A stretch of 64,000 nt of DNA from Fragilaria crotonensis (GCA_022925895.1 JAKSYS010000116.1:1-64000); one strand, 5' to 3'. Numbered from the stretch's first letter, positions 20,223 to 30,802 are shown. The notes: generated from the letters alone by a model not told the origin. Numbers and translations are program-made.

Positions 20223-21585
20223 ATGAAACTTGTTCCCACAATTGTATACTTCTACAACAGAGTAACTGAAGCCATGAACAACGGAACTGTATCTGACAAA
20301 TCAGACTCCGAATCTTTATATGAGGATGAAGACAGCGGCAGTGGCGAAGACGAAATTGCCGAACCGTCAAAAGGAGGAAAGCGGCAAAGAGAACATATCG
20401 AAGAAGAGGACCATGACAACGAGGAGGCTACGGCACGGTCTAGTAGCCCGGACCACACATATAACACAAGTGACGGAGAAGAAAATAGTGACCAAGAACG
20501 AGAGTGGGATAGGGAGTTGGACAAAATGCTTCCCTGCCGGGGTGCCGAGGAATTACTTTCGTCCGATGATGACGATGATGATGACGACTATGTTGTTCCT
20601 GCAAAACGTGGAAGAACATCGTCAGCAGGAGCTGCGCAGAATTTGGAGGGTTGATACGAGTAAGAGGTATGTCAGCAAAAGAATCGTCCATGTCGGAAAA
20701 ACACCAGGAGAACATTGCAGATAGGGTCACAACTTACGTCAGAAAACATATGTTTCGAGTCGTCAAGTTTATCAGCAATGAACACATGTTTGGTAAGGCT
20801 TTCAAGGAGGTGATGGACCACGAGTGTGTGGCAAACCGAGATCGTGTGAAATTCCAGATGTTATATGAAAGTGTTTTTAACCATGCGTTGAACAGCAAGA
20901 GGAGCACATGCGAGCAGGCGGGGAAGAACATCATGATGAGAGAACTAAAACAATTCAAGGAAGATAGAATGGATGTGTTCTCAATTGATGAATTACAAAA
21001 ATGAGGAGAGCAAGTACGGAAAGGGAGAAAAAGCATTCCTCTGGTTCTATGGAACATTTCTTGAGTGCGTTTGTGGCCTGAAGCACTGGGGTGTACAAAG
21101 AGTAAGCAATTGGTGTCGCAGGCGACGAGCTCGGCCACAAAACACGGCAAGTTGGTGACCATCAGCGACGAGGCTTTCGCTCTCCTTCTCTACGACAACT
21201 ATATTGAGAAGTGGCTCAAGGCATTTCAGCGAGAGGAACAACTGCGGCACGAGACCCCACCAGCAGAACCACAACCAAGGAGCGGCGCCGGCAGCAGGAA
21301 AAGTCCAAGAGGGAAAGGGAGAAAGGCAAGTATACTGCGCAAAAAACAGGCCACTGCAAGTATGGTGGATGGAGCCGCGAAGGAATGGCAAGGTACAACG
21401 AATTCTATCACTTGGTGAAGGCTGATCGCACGTGTGAACAAGCCATGGATATGGAGCGTGAACTGCTCAATCACTGCATTGCACTGAAAAGGAGAGGAAC
21501 AAATGGTGAAGGAAGTCGAGACACCTCCGATGGAGAGCAGGCAGAAGCATTAGAACCAGTGGAAGCATGTTGGGATTTGGAATAA
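20223..21585 (+). pseudogene. Unrecognised gene, acidic N-terminus, broken into four frames
   Basis: The first frame (ATG 20223 or 20274, to 20654) is strongly acidic, with Asp/Glu/Ser runs and an eight-Asp stretch, and ends in a basic PAKRGR patch. Reading then seems to continue at 20660-21004 (YVRKHMFRVVKFI..., DVFSIDELQ), 21005-21105 (FLWFYGTFLECVCGLKHWG), 21108-21270 (VTISDEAFALLLYDNYIEKWL) and 21270-21585 (CKYGGWSREGMARYNEFY..., ending at 21585). The sequence is protein-like through each join, so I take it as one gene with frameshifts. I recognise no family. Its place downstream of two transposon genes suggests it may belong to the same mobile unit; that is inference. Confidence 0.45.
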
Positions 21586-22096
21586 CAACGCAATTTATTG
21601 AGGTGCACAATTATTATGATCATCACCATAACATTCTGAAACGAAACCGCAACGAGTGATTACTCCACTTTTGAATGTGGAGATCTCGACATGCAGCGTC
21701 ATTGTTAAACATAGAAACTTAAACTATACACATATGGTTGTCAAGCAATCAATATTTCAAGCCAGTAAGCAACGTTTAACAACGACTCTGCACAATTTAA
21801 AGAATTTCATTTCACCAGATAAAGAAGTTATAGCATTTATCTTTTATTGTTATAAATGACTATGATATGGTGACAGATACCCATTAAAATTGATTCATTT
21901 AATTTACATTGTGATTCAAATTTACTGCATAACGTTGCTTAAAACTAAAAAAAGCCATGTAAACCAATTTAAAAGTTTAAAACACAAAGAAAATTGTAAT
22001 TGCAATCGACAAATCTTGTTTTATTTTGTTTTTTGTTTTGATGTTTGTTGAGTATTTGCTTAAAGGTGTAGTATGATACTAAACTGTGAAATATAA
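21586..22096. other. AT-rich stretch, no gene
   Basis: Strongly AT-rich DNA with T-runs (about 22015-22045) and no supported frame. The Mutator-like element inserted at its right edge. Confidence 0.5.
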
Positions 22097-22105
22097 CTTT
22101 AAAAT
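22097..22105. repeat. Target site duplication of the MULE, left
   Basis: The 9-bp word CTTTAAAAT directly precedes the GGGGAAATTAC terminus and recurs at 29173-29181. A 9-bp duplication is the hallmark of Mutator-like elements. Confidence 0.9.
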
Positions 22106-22730
22106 GGGGAAATTACAAAATCACGTATTTTTCAGCCACTTTTCAATATAGTACAATGACCCTCTATATACAACTTTACATCTTACTATATCACCGATTT
22201 GCTTTTGACGTTTACAATATCACGCATACATTTGTTCATATATTACTATATCACGCAAACGTGATATAGTAACACATTTTGTCGCCAGCCACATCTTCTC
22301 TCCACAGATAACATGGTACACCGTATTGTAGCCAATGTCATAAATGAAGAATGGCCAACCTTGCACCACAACCTCTTTCTCCGTCGTTTTGTTTCAATCA
22401 CTTGTAGCTCCCAGTTTGATTGCGCTAATGTGGTAGTTGTTATCACTCTTGTAGTGTGGTCATTATTTGCGTTGTGCTTCTTCTGTGTTGAACGTTCAAA
22501 TTCAAATTGACCATTGTGGGCGATGCATTTGAATCAACTGAACCTGATACAGTAGTCTACGCACCTTTTGGTATACAGTACCATAATGTTCATCTGAGAA
22601 GTACATGAACCTAAATCCAGCCCCTTGTTGTCACCCTCATCGAATGCAACATGACGCATATAGTTGTTATGCACACTTGAACTACCTGCCTATTAGAGAC
22701 TATTAGAGACTAGCTGGGGCAACTTCGTTT
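22106..22730 (+). repeat. Left terminal inverted repeat of the MULE
   Basis: The outer end GGGGAAATTACAA mirrors the right end. Similarity continues inward past the CTCTAATAG and TTGCCCCAG words to about 22730, with scattered substitutions and small indels. It contains repeated ACTATATCAC(G) words and a hairpin at 22243-22272 (13-bp arms, 4-bp loop CAAA). Confidence 0.88.
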
Positions 22731-24782
22731 GTCGTGGCCGGCCGGAGCCACTTCTAGGCACGGACTTTCAGATGCATGAGCACGGCCAGCGGCTACAATC
22801 TTCTCCTTTGCCGCAGTGAAAGTGCCAAATAAGTGATTTGCACCTTTCCAACCAGTTCCTACGGGCGCAGCACCTTCACCGTCTGGCCTAGACACAGATG
22901 TGCAGTGCCTCAGTGCACGGCCATCCCAGCTGATGGCAGTTGCATGAGAAAGCTTTATGGCGATGCCGTTGTAATCCGTACCACATTTCCTCTTGCCGTA
23001 CAAATTTGGAATCAGAAAGTACCAGTTTGATCCACAACCCGGCTTCTCCTCTGTCCATAGACTAAAACCCTGTGAAGCGTCATTCACATCGAAGTGTGAC
23101 GCGTTTCCCAGGTCAACGCTTACATCAATTGTGTACCCAACCCGGAGGCCCTTACCATTTCCATCCATCGGAGCTATTGGCACAAGGGACGAATCGGCTT
23201 CCACGTTCTGAACAACAGAAAGGACATCCGGAAAACAGTAGAGGCCAACAGTGGCAAAGGCCTCGACAAAGCTCCTCAGTAACGGTTGAGGCACCTTATC
23301 GTTTGCAGCGAACCCGACAGTTGTCATTCCATCCAACAGGACACGGGTCCCAATAGCGTGCATTGTACCAACATCCCCGGTATTCTGCCTCGCCGTGCCC
23401 ACCGCTGCTTCTCTCCGAAGGCGAGAATTGTGTTCACTGATCACCTCGATGGAAGCAAGTAGGTCATGCCTGCCCATATGGCAATACCTTGACTCGTGGG
23501 AACCATCAAGAATACTCCTCACCATGATAATTGACTTCCTCCCAACTGCACCAGAACCACTGGGGGCGATGTCGACAATGATATCAACGAATGGGTGTTC
23601 CAACGGGTCAATCGTCCAACAAGTGTCGGGGATTTTCAGGTGCAAGCACCCCGGGGCGTAATGTCGACCACCCACCCTTGCTGAATTCGAGTTGACAAGG
23701 CGGCGATTGTATTCTTGCGCACGGTCAGCAACTGGCCACGCACCCACATCGTGTCCAGCAATAATGTCTGGTGGCATCCGAGGGCCATCATGATCCGCAC
23801 ATTGCGTTGACACGAACACTTCGCGCAGTAACCTTGGTGCTGCTGGATAGTACAAAACTCTCCAGGCAGAGACCCCAGCACTTGTAACGGAAGCAAACCT
23901 CTTCACGTATCCATCCTCTCCAAATTGTAAACGGAAGTCCGACCCCGGTGGAACCTGCACCGACATGTTCGTCCTTAGTCGAAACCAACTCATGTCGAGA
24001 GCAATGCGTGAACCTTCAACACCCTCAGTCTTCCTGCGCCAGTCCCTTGCGCAGTAGAACACTCCCGGCCCCGGCAGGAAAGCAAGGAGAGTCCTGTACT
24101 TGTAGTCGTTGGCATCGTCAAGATCCTCAGGTCCGCTTGCAGGCGCCATAATTACATCATCAGGTCCCAATGCAACAATGTCCGCGTCACCAGTTTTAAA
24201 AGCACTACTTATATTTAAGGTCGCAGCGGCCGTCGGAGTAATCTTTCGGTTACATATCACATCCATGAGAATGAACTCCGAAAGGTACTTCGAAGTGGTG
24301 GCATGTTTCATGAAGACCTCATCCAGTGAGCGCAATTGCGTGATGGCACTGCAATTATCACTAACTTTATAACCGGCTTTCACCTGCTCCGCGTCAGCAA
24401 GCCGAAGGTCCTTGCAGATCGAACAATTAAGCGCATACGATATCCATCTTAAGGGCGTGCCGCATACCTCGACCTCGCCACCAATAGTTCCAGTCAAAGC
24501 TGCAGAACGAAACGCAATCGTAAAATCGGAAGGGGAAAAAATATCCCTCCCATCCAGGGGGAAGCACTTCAGTAGCAGTGCCAACACTTTCGGACCTGAA
24601 GGGAAGTAATTCCTTCTCGCCCGCTTTCGTGGCATCTTGTTACTGAGCCGCTTCCTCGAGGCGGGCACCGCCACCACCCTTGGATTATCCTTCCCGAGGT
24701 TTAGTACAGTAGTGCGACAAATCGACGTCCGACCTCGCATCTTCAACGCATCATTGTCTTCATTCCGAACCAATCCTGACAT
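22710..24782 (-). CDS. 690-aa transposon-borne protein with a possible 2OG-Fe(II) oxygenase domain (intact copy)
   Basis: An uninterrupted 690-codon frame. The first 60 residues or so are basic (KRLSNKMPRKRARR), like a nuclear localisation signal. The middle contains blocks shared with the damaged copy at 17378-19117: CGTPLRWISYAL, EDLDDANDYKYRTLLAFLPGPGVFYC, GEDGYVKRF and TQCADHDGPRMPP. A segment with VDIIVDIAPSGSGAVGRKSIIMV is absent from that copy. Near the C-terminus lies HFDVNDASQGFSLWTEE, then about 45 residues, then ISWDGRALRHCTSVSR. The HxD...H...R arrangement and spacing suggest a 2-oxoglutarate/Fe(II) double-stranded beta-helix enzyme, perhaps acting on nucleic acid or chromatin. 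That is inference from motif spacing only. The gene lies inside the MULE, transcribed away from the protease and transposase. Confidence 0.8.
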   Translation of the reverse strand: MSGLVRNEDNDALKMRGRTSICRTTVLNLGKDNPRVVAVPASRKRLSNKMPRKRARRNYFPSGPKVLALLLKCFPLDGRDIFSPSDFTIAFRSAALTGTIGGEVEVCGTPLRWISYALNCSICKDLRLADAEQVKAGYKVSDNCSAITQLRSLDEVFMKHATTSKYLSEFILMDVICNRKITPTAAATLNISSAFKTGDADIVALGPDDVIMAPASGPEDLDDANDYKYRTLLAFLPGPGVFYCARDWRRKTEGVEGSRIALDMSWFRLRTNMSVQVPPGSDFRLQFGEDGYVKRFASVTSAGVSAWRVLYYPAAPRLLREVFVSTQCADHDGPRMPPDIIAGHDVGAWPVADRAQEYNRRLVNSNSARVGGRHYAPGCLHLKIPDTCWTIDPLEHPFVDIIVDIAPSGSGAVGRKSIIMVRSILDGSHESRYCHMGRHDLLASIEVISEHNSRLRREAAVGTARQNTGDVGTMHAIGTRVLLDGMTTVGFAANDKVPQPLLRSFVEAFATVGLYCFPDVLSVVQNVEADSSLVPIAPMDGNGKGLRVGYTIDVSVDLGNASHFDVNDASQGFSLWTEEKPGCGSNWYFLIPNLYGKRKCGTDYNGIAIKLSHATAISWDGRALRHCTSVSRPDGEGAAPVGTGWKGANHLFGTFTAAKEKIVAAGRAHASESPCLEVAPAGHDKRSCPS

Positions 24783-24795
24783 ACTACCGTGAACT

Positions 24796-24980
24796 CCCAG
24801 CTAGATGGCAGGCAGAGACAGCGTATCGTCAGTCAGCAGCACAACAAACACGCCCGGCTAGATGGCAGGGAACTGATGATGTGCTTCCAAGCGGATCGAA
24901 TAAATGATGAGCAACGAGCGTCCATGCGCGTCGTCCGTAAGCAGCGCAACAAACACCCCCGGCTAGATGGCAGGGAAATG
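24796..24980. repeat. Three copies of CTAGATGGCAGG upstream of the 690-aa gene
   Basis: The word CTAGATGGCAGG occurs at 24801, 24858 and 24963. The second and third copies share a longer context: CAGC(A/G)CAACAAACAC before them and a GAA...TGATGATG stretch after. They sit 20-200 bp upstream of the minus-strand start at 24782, a natural place for operators or transposase-binding sites. Confidence 0.8.
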
Positions 24981-25201
24981 ATGATGCGCTCCTCAACAAC
25001 AGACGCAATGCTGATCAGCAAGAAGTCAATGTGTGTGAGAGGCAGCGAAGTGTGATCAAGGAAATGCATTTTCGCGCAATTTTGCATTTGGTTGACACCC
25101 TGATGTACTGGCGTACACGTATGTATGCATACGTGGTGTAGTATGACGTTGTCATTGCGCGCGTGCAAGACGTCAAAAAATTCATACATGCCACAGTTCA
25201 T

Positions 25202-25237
25202 TAAGTGTCTATTCTTGCGCGCAAGAATAGACACTTA
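25202..25237. repeat. Perfect 36-bp palindrome between the divergent MULE genes
   Basis: Two 18-bp arms meet without a loop, the left arm beginning TAAGTGTCTA and the centre being GCGCGC. It lies between the minus-strand gene (start 24782) and the protease gene (start about 25459). It could bind a dimeric protein or form a cruciform. Confidence 0.95.
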
Positions 25238-25458
25238 GGGAGTATCTGAACAGATTTGTACCATACCGGTAGTAATACAACAGCAATGCGGTTTCCAATA
25301 TACAGTAAAGTATTTCATAAGGATGCAGTGCCGTTTATAACAGTTTTTAAGGAGTGATGCCAATGTAGTACAAATACAGCATAGCTACTACTTCTTCATC
25401 GTCTTCTCAAAGCATTGTTTCCTTTTGTCGTCAAATACTGATCAGAACACGATAAACC

Positions 25459-26584
25459 ATGGCAAAGAAGGCAAAGAAATGCTTTCAGGCGATCCCGCTT
25501 TTCGGGATGGATATCTCCAAGTAGCGAGGATATTTCTGCACTACCGCGTAATGCTTGGTTGAGCACGTTGCTGTTGGACTGCATACTGCAGCGATCTGCG
25601 CCGCCGGTGGATGTGACATCCACTGACACTTTTCATATTGGGAGTCTTGGCACCCGAACTTACATCCAGTCATGTAACGATCTGATCACGTATGTACCCA
25701 ATGGACCCGACGCGGTTCAAGTGGGGAGGGCAAACCGACGAAAAGTTTCACGCATTCGTGCATCTTTGCAATCTTGTTTCCGATCCCGTCCCGTCAGCAG
25801 GCTCCTTATACCGATTGTCTTGGTACACCACTTTTTTGTGCTTTGCTTGGATTGTTCGTTCTCTAGTCGAGAATTTATTACCAATTTGACAATTTACGAT
25901 TCCCTGCAACGCCGCACTCGTCAAATTAATCCCGACGTCGCAACCATCGTAAAGGAAGTCAACTACTTCGTGCGATTCTACATTCTTCAAGAGGAGGAAC
26001 ATGAGCACCTTCGACTGACGGATGAGGCCTTGTTTAAGCGAGTGGAGTATGGAGAATGTCCACGTCAGTTCAACGGATTTGATTGCGGTTTATTTGCAGT
26101 TGGCATCGTTTTGCACCTTGTCGAGGGTAAGGTGATCACGATGGAAACGTTTACTCAACAAGACATCACCGGTTTGCGGGCTAAACTGACGGCCGTGTTT
26201 GGGGGAGAGGGCACCGGATTAGGGACGACAAGTCAGGTTGTCCGCGCCTGCTTCCCAAAACTGAATGGAAGTAGCATCCTTGATACTTTTGGTGTGGAGG
26301 TACTGGACGTGCCTGCCGCGGAAGTACACCAAGTCAGGTCGGCGGGCGGCAGTTCGATTACGGAGGAGGTGGAAACTGCTGTGAACAAGGAAAACACGAT
26401 GGATACTGCTGGCCATTCGGGAAGTGACGAAGACATGGAAACCGCTGTGGAAAAGTGCGCATCGCTACTTGCTGCTACTGACGATGATTCGGCGAATGGC
26501 AACGAGGATGCGCTTAGTTATCACACTTGCGAGGACAGCGAGAGCAGTAGTGAGCTTAAGGATGATAATGTTACAGATTTTTGA
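25459..26584 (+). CDS. ULP1-like (C48) cysteine protease of the MULE, frameshifted near the start
   Basis: A de-SUMOylating-type protease fold. The catalytic His lies in VHHFFVL (about 25825-25845), the Asp in TIYDSLQ (about 25890-25908), and the Gln and Cys in QFNGFDCGLFAVG (about 26067-26105). This order is that of the Ulp1/SENP family, with the usual HW replaced by HF. The likely start is ATG 25459. One frame change near 25510 joins it to the SPSSEDISALPRNAWLSTLLLDC block, and another double change spans about 25690-25800. The last 100 residues are acidic and serine-rich. Similar proteases occur in ULP-bearing plant MULEs. The role in the element is unknown. Confidence 0.78.
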
Positions 26585-26659
26585 ACAGGAAATGAAGGGA
26601 GCAATCTGGCAAAGCCAGTGCCCGTCAACAAGTCTCCTGACGTATTGTTCTATGACATA

Positions 26660-28584
26660 ATGAGGGACGCGAAGGTGGATTGCTTTGCGACGTTGGAAGA
26701 GGTGATGCCATTAATTGAAACGTATGAGATTCGGTCAGAAATCACTTGCGGGTGCAACGCTCACTCGAAATCAATTTAAGCAGTTCCAATGTCGGGAGCA
26801 TGTCAAATGTCCATTCCAAATTTTAATATCGAGGCGGCGATCTGACGGCAGGTTTGGCGTGTCGAAGATTAAGGGTTTGCATGGCGACGTGCGACGAGCT
26901 CCGCTCGCGGCTGATGGGCGGCATTGGAAGAAGCGACATCCGAACCTGCATGGAATTATTGGTCAGGTGGTTCAAACAAAGGAAGGAACACCGACACCGG
27001 CAGACGTTCAGAAGACGGCTGCGACACGTTCTGGTCTGATTGTGCCGTACATGACTGCGTACCGAGCACTGACCCATGAAACAAGCGCTCAAAAGGCTGC
27101 AACGTTGAAAAACTTCGAGATGATTGTCCCTTTTTTGGAAGCGTTGAAGAGCTGTAACCCTGATTCCATTATTGGATGCGAGAGGGATAAGGACATGAGG
27201 GTCGTTGAGCTGCATGTTTTCCCCGGGATCATGAACCGAGCGCTGAAGTTTGTGCGCCCGGTACTGTCTTTGGATGCCGCCCACCTGAAGAGTGTGTTCA
27301 AAGGCACTCTGTACGTTGCATCAGTTCTGACGGGTAGCAATGATATCTTCCCAATTGGATTCATGATCTCGGCAGGCAATGAGGATGGTGCTTCGTGGCG
27401 AAAGATGCTTCGTTATCTGAAGAAAGCGTGCCCAATCATTGGAGAGCAGGTGTACGGGAATGTTGACGTGGATGGGGTCGCGAGGCCCCCATTTCTGTTC
27501 ATTTCTGACCGAGACAAGGGTCTGAAACCGGCGTTGAAAGCAGTGTTCCCTGATAATTTTGAGATGAGCTGCGCAAAACACATCGAGGGCAACGTGGCGC
27601 AGAAGTTTGGCAAGCAGTGTTCCAAATATGTATTGGCAATTGCAAAAACATTTTCGACAAGAAATTCTAGTCGCTTATTTGAGGAGGTACGCAGGATTAA
27701 GCCGGAAGCTGCAACGTATCTGGATGAAATCACGGACAAGGATCGTGTTCTGTGGCGGACCACTCAGTGGTACTCATCTTCTACCGCCGTTGTCATTCCA
27801 CCAAGGTATGGAATTGTGACGTCGAACACAAGTGAGGCAGTGAACAATATGTTCTCTGAAGCTAGAGACCTGGGGTGGTTAGAGTGTGTGAACAAACTCA
27901 TCGACATCATGTCGACAAGGATATACGTGTGCAGAAAGAAGTACAGTGAACGTGAGGGGTCCGAAGTGGTGCCTAGAGTTGCGCAGATAATGAAGGTTAG
28001 GTGGGATGCAGCTGCTAGCATGACGGTTGTCGAGTTGGAAAGTGGATGCGGTGACTTTAAGGTCGTAGAACCATCATCACTTGCGGAGGATGACCTTGCT
28101 GAGAATACAGTACGATCGTCAGCAGGATACCTGGACCAAAACCGCATCAACATAGTAAAGCCAGACCTTCAATGGTGCAGCTGCGGTGTCTGGCAAGACT
28201 TCTTGTACCCCTGTCGACATGCGTGTGCAGTCTTCAGGAAATGGAAAGAAAAGACTTCACCTATGTCATCGGCAATTTGGTGCATCCCTACTACAGTTTC
28301 GAGTTTGTACAAAACACGTTCAGGAGCAACGTCTTCCCGTCTGCTTGGAAACACTCGAATATGATGGCGTGACGAAGGAACCAGCATTGCCAAAGCGACA
28401 GGCGGGACGCCCGAAGACAAAACGAATTCGCAGACGAAGTAAATTTGTCGAATTGAAGCAGTCGCCTGTAACATGTTCCATCTGTGGGAAAAGGGTCACA
28501 ACCGACGAAGTTGTGTTCCGTCTGTGCAGAAAGGTGCCAAGTCCAACGAAATTGCCCCAGTCTCTAATAGTGTCTAAAAGATAA
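26660..28584 (+). CDS. MULE transposase with SWIM zinc finger (frameshifted at both ends)
   Basis: The main frame (26715-28364) holds a Mutator-type DDE domain. The first Asp is in LSLDAAHLKS (about 27270), the second in FISDRDKG (about 27505), and the Glu in SNTSEAVNN (about 27830). A SWIM finger follows: CSCGVWQDFLYPCRH (about 28178-28222). The N-terminal 25 residues or so read from ATG 26660 and join the main frame after a shift near 26735. The C-terminal part (about 28250-28584) lies in other frames and has KRQAGRPKTKRIRRRSKF followed by CSICGKR, as in many MULE and FAR1-type proteins. The stop at 28584 falls inside the right inverted repeat. The enzyme cuts and joins the element ends. 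Confidence 0.9.
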
Positions 28585-29172
28585 TAGGTAATGACAATTT
28601 TAGTGTGCGTAACAACTATATGCGTCATGTTGCATTCGATGAGGGTGACGACAAGCGGCTGGATTTAGGTTCATGTACTTCTCAGATGAACATTATGGTA
28701 CTGTATACCAAAGGTGCGTAGACTACTGTATCAGGTTCAGTTGATTCAAATGCATCGCCCACAATGGTCAATTTGAATTTGAACGTTCAACACAGACGAA
28801 GCACAACGCAAATAATGACCACACTACAAGAGTGATAACAACTACCACATTAGCGCAATCAAACTGAGAGGTACAAGAGATTGAAACAAAATGACAGAGA
28901 AAGAGGTTGTGGTGCAAGGTTGGCCATTCTTCATTTATGACATTGGCTACAATACGGTGTACCATGTTATCTGTGGAGAGAAGATGTGGCTGGCGACAAA
29001 ATGTGTTACTATATCACGTTTGCGTGATATAGTAATATATGAACAAATGTATGCGTGATATTGTAAACGTCAAAAACAAATCGGTGATATAGTAAGATGT
29101 AAAGTTGTATATAGAGGGTCATTGTACTATATTGAAAAGTGGCTGAAAAATACGCGATATTGTAATTTCCCC
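28544..29172 (-). repeat. Right terminal inverted repeat of the MULE
   Basis: Mirror copy of the left repeat, ending AATTTCCCC at 29172. It includes the same hairpin and ACTATATCAC words. A 65-residue hydrophobic frame (28768-28965, minus) is the mirror of 22313-22510 on the left. Confidence 0.88.
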
Positions 29173-29181
29173 CTTTAAAAT
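29173..29181. repeat. Target site duplication of the MULE, right
   Basis: CTTTAAAAT, identical to 22097-22105. Confidence 0.9.
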
Positions 29182-30802
29182 GTGAGTGCTAAATATTTTA
29201 CAATCATTAATCCCCGTCCACTAACCATATGTATTGAATCCATTTTATTTTTTAAAAGTCACCATATACCACCTTGTGATGCATTCTTGAAGCCTCGTCC
29301 ATTCTGTCACTCAGTGGTATACCAAGTTCCAGAGCCTAGTGGCCTTGATGATGTGCATACAGCAATGGACTGGAGTCAGTCAATCTATCAAGTGGACCTG
29401 ATGTTCTATGAATTGACCCACCATCAATGCAACAGGACAAAGCAGATGACGTTGATTTGAATCCAGATCCATTTGTCAGAAGTTGCTTGGTATTCATTTT
29501 TATGAGCTTGTCAGGAAATATTGCCCCAACTTCCTGATAACTTGATCATCCCTGAGGAGTATGCTGGTTGTGACCAAAGCTTGTAGTGCTTGTTATCCCT
29601 GGGAGATACACAAGTGGTGATGCACAGTTTTTGATTTGCCGAACCTCAAGATCATGGCACTACGCTCCGGGTCTTTTTCATGTATATGAATTGCAATGAT
29701 GACGATAGCACTCTTGTCCCTAGATTCTCAAACTTTTTGTCTCGTGGAAAGATGATACGATGGCATCAGCATGAAAGATTGTGATAGAACCAGGTGGTAC
29801 AGTGTTCTTCAATTCATCAACTTACGAATCCCGTCGCGGTACTTTCAGTAACTGTAGATTTCGTGCCAACAGCTCATTGAGGAAAAAATACTTGGAAAAC
29901 CGACCGACGGATGGGCAATTGAGCGTATGCAGGAACTCATTTCATACGCACCTATGACATATATATATATATGACTAGTGGGTGCCTCACATTTGATCGG
30001 AGTGTCTACTACAGGAAACTGGAAACTGGACGTACAGTACCCCCAACCTGGTCGTACTCCGTACCACTACTTTTTTCCCCTACAGTATGCAGTACCATGG
30101 TACCAACGTAGGAAACTTCATGAAGTACAGTACCAGGTACATGGTACTTATCATGCCCCAGTATTGCAGTTCATCGCACGGTATATTTTACAGTAGCATT
30201 TGTCAAGCAACCTGTTCACAGCAAATTCAATGAGTATTCCATCCAGTAACTTTGAATTCGTACAGTATTGTAGTTCAGTAACGTAACACACTGTCGTTTC
30301 AACATAAATTACCGTCCGTTTATGTACTGTAGACCTGTAGTACATGTAATCCACGTAACAGTGCAACATTTGATCCAGTACCCCAGAGTGGTCATACTCC
30401 GTAACAGACGCACGCACACACACACACACACACACAATTAATTTATAATATAGTAGGATAGGATATACTCGTACATACACAAATTATGTGAAAATAGGTA
30501 GGTGCGAATGAATACCCGCAGTTTTCGTTCAACCGCTGCGCTCGCGAACAGTACACGCATATATTACTGGTAGTACTCGGACCTCGGACTACTTGCGTAC
30601 TCATAGTACGGTAATCTATGATAGTTATCCATGTAAAAATGTACACTACCTGTAGCTGTTCTGTAAGAAAACTACTGTACCCGTAAAACACACTCCATTC
30701 TCATATATGTGTTCACTTTGTGCGAATGCCTGCGATTTACATACATGTACTTGTTGGAAAGAGAGTCCGGCATTGCGTGCAAGCACACCTTAACAAACGA
30801 AC
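29182..30802. other. Gene-free stretch with microsatellites and GTAC-rich DNA
   Basis: No supported coding region. A (TA)n run lies at about 29957-29971 and a (CA)n run at about 30411-30436. Positions about 30030-30190 are dense in GTAC-containing words (GGTACC, CAGTACC, GGTACATGGTAC). The last 150 bp would contain the promoter of the gene at 30803. Confidence 0.5.

Larger units (their letters stand above)
22106..29172. mobile_element. Mutator-like element (MULE), 7067 bp, with ULP1-like protease and oxygenase-like gene
   Basis: The element is bounded by long terminal inverted repeats (about 22106-22730 and 28544-29172) and a 9-bp target duplication. It carries three genes in a divergent layout: an oxygenase-like 690-aa gene on the minus strand (22710-24782), and on the plus strand a ULP1/C48-like cysteine protease (25459-26584) and a MULE transposase with a SWIM finger (26660-28584). 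The genes' 3' ends run into the inverted repeats. The roughly 680 bp between the divergent starts hold iterated motifs and a 36-bp palindrome. MULEs carrying ULP-like proteases are known from plants. The present cargo combination I cannot place. Confidence 0.9.

Noticed and set aside
17204-21650. A second complete transposon with its own inverted repeats around the damaged oxygenase-like gene
   Set aside because: I looked for matching termini near 17210-17260 and 21590-21660 and saw none. The genes may instead belong to the Plavaka-like unit.
29182-29460. 92-residue plus-strand frame beside the MULE
   Set aside because: It begins in the target duplication area, has no recognisable motif and the composition of spacer DNA.
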